Positions 5,647 through 8,684 of a stretch of 8,684 nt of DNA are shown in pieces (position 1 is the stretch's first letter; each line of letters opens with the position of its first letter). The DNA comes from Symbiobacteriaceae bacterium (lineage in GTDB: Bacteria; Bacillota_E; Symbiobacteriia; Symbiobacteriales; Symbiobacteriaceae). The notes beneath the pieces were generated by a model. The model saw nothing but the letters and a program-made list of their open reading frames with translations, was not told the DNA's origin and made no database searches. Position numbers and translations under genes: made by a program. The stretch spans positions 1 to 8,684 of the forward strand of contig DAHVXO010000306.1 in the NCBI GenBank assembly GCA_027356675.1, in the 5' to 3' direction.

Positions 5647-5753
5647 GCAATACGGTAGGGACGGAGTCCTTGCTGGGCCAGCAGATCCGCGTGCGTACCC
5701 CGCTCGCGGATTTTGCCTTTGTGCAGCACGAGAATCTAGTCGGCGTACTGATC
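5643..5753 (-). pseudogene. Decayed C-terminal remnant of an ABC transporter ATPase
   Basis: Read on the minus strand, the frame gives DQYAD, a TAG stop, then ILVLHKGKIRERGTHADLLA and QQGLRPYRIA before a second TAG at 5645-5643. This is the usual end of exporter-type ABC ATPase domains (ADRILVL.KG.I.E.GTH.ELL...GLY..LY), the region just after the H-loop. The internal stop replaces the expected Arg codon. The preceding sequence shows only a faint match to the H-loop in another frame, with no Walker A, signature or Walker B motif. It is a non-functional scrap left by deletion. Its terminal TAG overlaps the TAA of the bacilliredoxin gene, tail to tail. The rest of the gap (5754-5883) shows nothing I can identify. 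Confidence 0.7.
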
Positions 5754-5883
5754 GCCGTTTTACTGGCGCAGACCTGGCCTTGGCAGCCCGCTCCACCGCC
5801 TGGTCGCCGCCGGAGTCTCAGGCAGGAGGACCGCAGCACCGGGTGGAACCTCCATACGATCGACATCGAGATGAGGGATAGGC

Positions 5884-6453
5884 TTGGCCCACGTGACGAC
5901 CGCCGTGTGGGCGCCCGTCGAAGCCTTACTGGGGCGACCCGCCGAAGTAACATGGACGTACCCGATTTCCGAATCCGAGATGGCCATGGTGGTCAGCTCA
6001 ACCCGGGGTCAGACTCGCTTGCACGATGTCACCTTGTTCATATTCGATGCGGGCGGCCAGTTAGCGCTGATTCGTAAGCCCAGCTACCCCGAGGGTGCGT
6101 GGCGGGCCCCAGGCGGCGGCATCAATCGTGGTGAGCCGTTCATGGACGGGGCAGCCCGGGAGGCCATGGAGGAGACCGGCCTGACGGTCCAGTTGATGCG
6201 ATACGTGCTGCGCGTCCACATCATCTTCACCTGCGGTGATCAGATCCAGCCGTGGACCACCCATGTGCTGACGGCGACGGCGCAATCTGATACCTTGCAG
6301 ACCCTCGATCCGCATGAGATCGATGGGGTCAAGTGGGGCAGCATCGCCGAGTTGTGCGGTCCCATCGCTGACGTGCTACTAGCTACCGGGCGCGGTCTCT
6401 TCCGCTACCGTGTAGCCCTGCACCGCGAAGTGGCCCGGCTCCTGGGACAGTGA
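5884..6453 (+). CDS. Nudix hydrolase
   Basis: A 189-residue protein with a perfect Nudix box at residues 78-100 (GX5EX7REUXEEXGU): GGINRGE, then PFMDGAAREAMEETGL. Glu93, Glu96 and Glu97 are the expected metal ligands. The box is preceded by the family's strand pattern LHDVTLFIFDAGGQLALIRK and PEGAWRAPGGG, where the loop before the box contacts the substrate. Family enzymes hydrolyse nucleoside diphosphates linked to another moiety (NDP-sugars, dinucleotides, oxidised nucleotides, CoA or similar); the substrate here is not readable. About 45 residues precede the domain, and the extra C-terminal helix ends REVARLLGQ. The start is TTG 5884 with GAGGG (5873-5877) six bases before it. GTG 5893 is an alternative, and an in-frame stop at 5872 rules out anything longer. 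It appears to be a single-gene unit. Confidence 0.9.
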   Translation: MAHVTTAVWAPVEALLGRPAEVTWTYPISESEMAMVVSSTRGQTRLHDVTLFIFDAGGQLALIRKPSYPEGAWRAPGGGINRGEPFMDGAAREAMEETGLTVQLMRYVLRVHIIFTCGDQIQPWTTHVLTATAQSDTLQTLDPHEIDGVKWGSIAELCGPIADVLLATGRGLFRYRVALHREVARLLGQ

Positions 6454-6493
6454 ACCAAGGCGATCCTGCAGCACTCGTCAAATGGACCGGTTG

Positions 6494-6511
6494 GCCCTCC
6501 GTTCGGAGGGC
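6494..6511 (+). terminator. Terminator-like hairpin after the Nudix gene
   Basis: GCCCTCC (6494-6500) pairs with GGAGGGC (6505-6511) around the loop GTTC, making a 7-bp GC-rich stem 41 bases after the Nudix stop. It is followed by TATTCC rather than a proper T-run, so intrinsic termination would be modest. It may serve both the Nudix gene and the convergent peptidase gene. The remaining bases up to 6634 hold no gene. Confidence 0.5.
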
Positions 6512-6634
6512 TATTCCTGTGCCTGTCTCGATTTGCAGACACGACTTGCCAAGACCTAACAGCAGTTCGGCTCTCCCGTTGAATGGAATCCCTGGTATAT
6601 TCTCCTCGCAGGGGGCCCCGGTCTGTTTTTATGC

Positions 6635-8684
6635 CTATCGGTTGAGGTACTGTCCGAACCAGTCAGCGATCATGTTCAGCCTGTGGATGCGGTGCCAGGG
6701 CTTGCCGGTGCGGCTCATGCCGTGGAACTCACCGGGATACCGGACGAACTTGACGGTTTTCTTCTGCAGCTTCAGGGCGGCGTAAAGCTGCTCGGCCTGC
6801 TCAATCGGACACCGCAAGTCACCCTCCTGGTGCTCAATCAGCAGGGGCGTCACGATGTTGCTGGCATGCAGGATGGGGGACTGCTTGAGGTACGGGGCCA
6901 TGTTCTGCTCCTCCCACCAGTTCTCCGTCCCGAACTGGCCAATCCGGTTGTACCCAATGTCGGAAGTGCCCATGGCGCTCCAGCGGTTGACGACGGAACG
7001 CATGGTGATCGCCGCCTTGAAGCGGTCGGTGTGGCCGACGATCCAGTTGACCAGGAATCCGCCGTATGAACCGCCTGCCACTCCCACCCGGTCGGCGTCG
7101 ATAAAGTCGTACTTGGCCACAGCCGCAGTGATCGCTGCCATGACATCGGCGTAGTCCTTGTTGCCCCAATCCGACATGATGCAGCTGCAGAAGTTCTCAC
7201 CATACCCCTGGGATCCCCGGGGATTTGAGTAGACGACTGCGTAGCCCTGGGCGGCCAGCCACTGGAATTCGTAGAAGAAGCCGCAGGCATACATGCCCAT
7301 CGGCCCGCCGTGGATCTCCAGGACGGCCGGATACTGCTTACCGGTCTCGAAGCCTGCGGGTCGGAGCACCCAGCCGTCTACCTGGGGCTGACCGGCACCG
7401 GCGGTGAACGTGAACCGCTCCGGGGTAGGCAGGGTCAACTGCGCGAACAACTCCGCATTGTGATGCGTAAGGGGGACTTCGAAGACCCCGCCGCCGTGTA
7501 GGACCGCGCCGCAGTTGGGCACCTGGGGTTCGGGCTGCGGTTCATCCAGCCGGGCCAGGTAGATATCTGCCGGGGACGTCGGGGTCGCGTAGGCGAGGGC
7601 GGCCCGCCTGCAGTCCGGGGTCAGGCTGAAAGCGTGAATCGCCTTATCTCCCCCAGTGACAGGGAGCACTGCGCCTGTATGGGCCCCGACCTTCACCAGA
7701 TGCACCTGACCGGCATCAGAAACGACACCGAAGACCCACCGGGCATCCGGCGACCACGTGAGGCGTCCACCCGCCGGTGCGGGCATGTCGGAGATGCCCT
7801 CATTGACGAACCCCCGATCCAAATCAGGCGCCAGGCAACGAATGGCCCCGCTTGCGCGGTCCAGCACATACAGGCGGGTGAGCCCGTACCCATGGTTATC
7901 CGGGTTGGTGCCCAGGAAGGCGATCTGCTTGCCATCCGGCGATACGGCGGGTCCAGCGGCCGACAGCTTCCCATCACCCGGGGTCAGCCGGACCAGGCTC
8001 CCGCCCGTGCGCGGGACCGCCCACAGGTCGGCATGCCACGGGTGGTAGTCCGCCTCATCCAGCCGGTTCGCCACGCAGATCACCTCGGCGGAATCCGGCG
8101 TCCACGCCGGCTCGAGGTGACTGAAGTCGCCATATGTCAGCTGGACGGGCTCGTCGCCATCCAGCGTGATGACGCAAACCTGGGAACGCTTGTCGTGGTA
8201 ATAGCCCACGCCATCCATCTTGTAGAGAAGGCGGGTGATGACCTTGACTTCCTTGGTGAACTTCTTGTAGAGGTCCTTCTCGTCCTCATCCTTTCCCTCC
8301 GGCTTGATGCCTTCGACCGTGAGGGAGGCAGTGAATGCAATCTGCTTGGAGTCCGGACTCCAGACCAGGGCGGTAATGCCACCCTTGACGCGGGTCAACT
8401 GCTGTGCCTCGCCGCCCTCCAGTGGGAGTAGCCAGATCTGGCTCGACCCGCTCCGGTTCGAGAGGAAGGCCAGGAAACGCCCATCAGGCGACCAGCGCGG
8501 CGACGAATCCTTCGGGCCCGCCGTGAACTGCACGGACGGCTGTCCCTCCCGGGCCAGCCAGACCGCTGTCTTGTATTCGTTCTTGTCACGGTCAATCTCC
8601 TGAATCACATAGGCGATCCGGGAGCCGTCGGGAGAGATCTGGCAGTCTCCGGCGAGTTTGATGGCGAGCAGGTCATCTACTTGG
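6635..8684 (-). CDS. S9-family serine peptidase (acylaminoacyl-peptidase/prolyl oligopeptidase type), N-terminus cut by window edge
   Basis: 682 residues are visible. The frame stays open to the right edge, beginning QVDDLLAIKLAGDCQISPDG, so the true start lies outside; GTG 8608 is an internal codon. The N-terminal half is a beta-propeller of PD40/WD40-like repeats with recurring motifs such as WSPDGRFLAFLSNRSG, WSPDSKQIAFTA, WTPDSAEVICVANR and VSPDGKQIAFLG. The C-terminal alpha/beta-hydrolase domain has the oxyanion region HGGPMGMY, SNPRGSQGYGENF, and the nucleophile elbow GGSYGG. The catalytic triad is Ser (codon 7067-7069), Asp in EGDLRCPI (6818-6820) and His in GEFHGM (6722-6724), all with canonical spacing. 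The enzyme should cleave short peptides or release N-acylated residues in the cytoplasm; no signal peptide can be judged. Its partner genes are off the right edge, and it converges on the Nudix gene. Confidence 0.95.
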   Translation of the reverse strand, partial: QVDDLLAIKLAGDCQISPDGSRIAYVIQEIDRDKNEYKTAVWLAREGQPSVQFTAGPKDSSPRWSPDGRFLAFLSNRSGSSQIWLLPLEGGEAQQLTRVKGGITALVWSPDSKQIAFTASLTVEGIKPEGKDEDEKDLYKKFTKEVKVITRLLYKMDGVGYYHDKRSQVCVITLDGDEPVQLTYGDFSHLEPAWTPDSAEVICVANRLDEADYHPWHADLWAVPRTGGSLVRLTPGDGKLSAAGPAVSPDGKQIAFLGTNPDNHGYGLTRLYVLDRASGAIRCLAPDLDRGFVNEGISDMPAPAGGRLTWSPDARWVFGVVSDAGQVHLVKVGAHTGAVLPVTGGDKAIHAFSLTPDCRRAALAYATPTSPADIYLARLDEPQPEPQVPNCGAVLHGGGVFEVPLTHHNAELFAQLTLPTPERFTFTAGAGQPQVDGWVLRPAGFETGKQYPAVLEIHGGPMGMYACGFFYEFQWLAAQGYAVVYSNPRGSQGYGENFCSCIMSDWGNKDYADVMAAITAAVAKYDFIDADRVGVAGGSYGGFLVNWIVGHTDRFKAAITMRSVVNRWSAMGTSDIGYNRIGQFGTENWWEEQNMAPYLKQSPILHASNIVTPLLIEHQEGDLRCPIEQAEQLYAALKLQKKTVKFVRYPGEFHGMSRTGKPWHRIHRLNMIADWFGQYLNR

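Noticed and set aside
6609..6630. GC-rich stretch followed by TTTTT before the peptidase stop, considered as a terminator
   Set aside because: The GGGGGCCCC core is a palindrome with no room for a loop, and the flanking CAG/CTG pairing breaks after three or four pairs.
6450..6785. 111-residue plus-strand ORF starting at the Nudix stop
   Set aside because: It has a proline- and cysteine-rich composition with no family resemblance, and its second half is antisense to the well-supported catalytic end of the S9 peptidase gene.
7634..8431. 265-residue plus-strand ORF
   Set aside because: It is antisense to the beta-propeller half of the S9 peptidase. Its histidine- and arginine-rich composition is typical of a shadow frame in GC-rich DNA.

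Overview
The window is GC-rich, densely packed bacterial DNA with strong purine-rich Shine-Dalgarno sequences, frequent GTG and TTG starts, and ATGA stop-start overlaps. A bacilliredoxin of the YtxJ/BrxC family, which works with bacillithiol, points to a high-GC member of the Firmicutes. An apparent selenocysteine codon in that gene fits a Symbiobacterium-like lineage. The lineage is an inference from gene content and base composition; no marker gene is present.

Left part (1-4143, all plus strand). A small DUF485-like membrane protein is followed by a large sodium:solute symporter of the ActP (cation/acetate) branch. A second, tightly coupled operon comes next: a GntR/HutC-type regulator with a UTRA domain, a TauE/SafE-type anion transporter, and a DUF1634 membrane protein, with ATGA overlaps at both junctions. 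An extended -10 promoter and a perfect 11-bp inverted repeat lie just before the likely true GTG start of the regulator, which suggests autoregulation. A strong hairpin at 4154-4184 separates this operon from convergent minus-strand genes.

Middle part (4212-5111, minus strand). A two-gene operon encodes a small lipoprotein and a protein built from six 22-23-residue glycine-rich repeats with a short hydrophobic C-terminal tail. Neither has a function I can assign.

Centre (5112-5880). The divergent intergenic region can fold into long hairpins and leads into the most notable gene of the window. This is a 115-residue YtxJ/BrxC-type bacilliredoxin (5299-5646) whose catalytic cysteine codon is an in-frame TGA. 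The reading frame and the family similarity run intact through this TGA, and a SECIS-like stem-loop follows at the expected distance. The gene is therefore best read as a selenoprotein that ordinary gene callers would split or discard. Behind it, on the other strand, is a decayed C-terminal scrap of an ABC transporter ATPase.

Right part (5884-8684). A Nudix hydrolase with a perfect Nudix box (plus strand) converges on a large S9-family prolyl oligopeptidase/acylaminoacyl-peptidase (minus strand). The N-terminus of the peptidase lies beyond the right edge.
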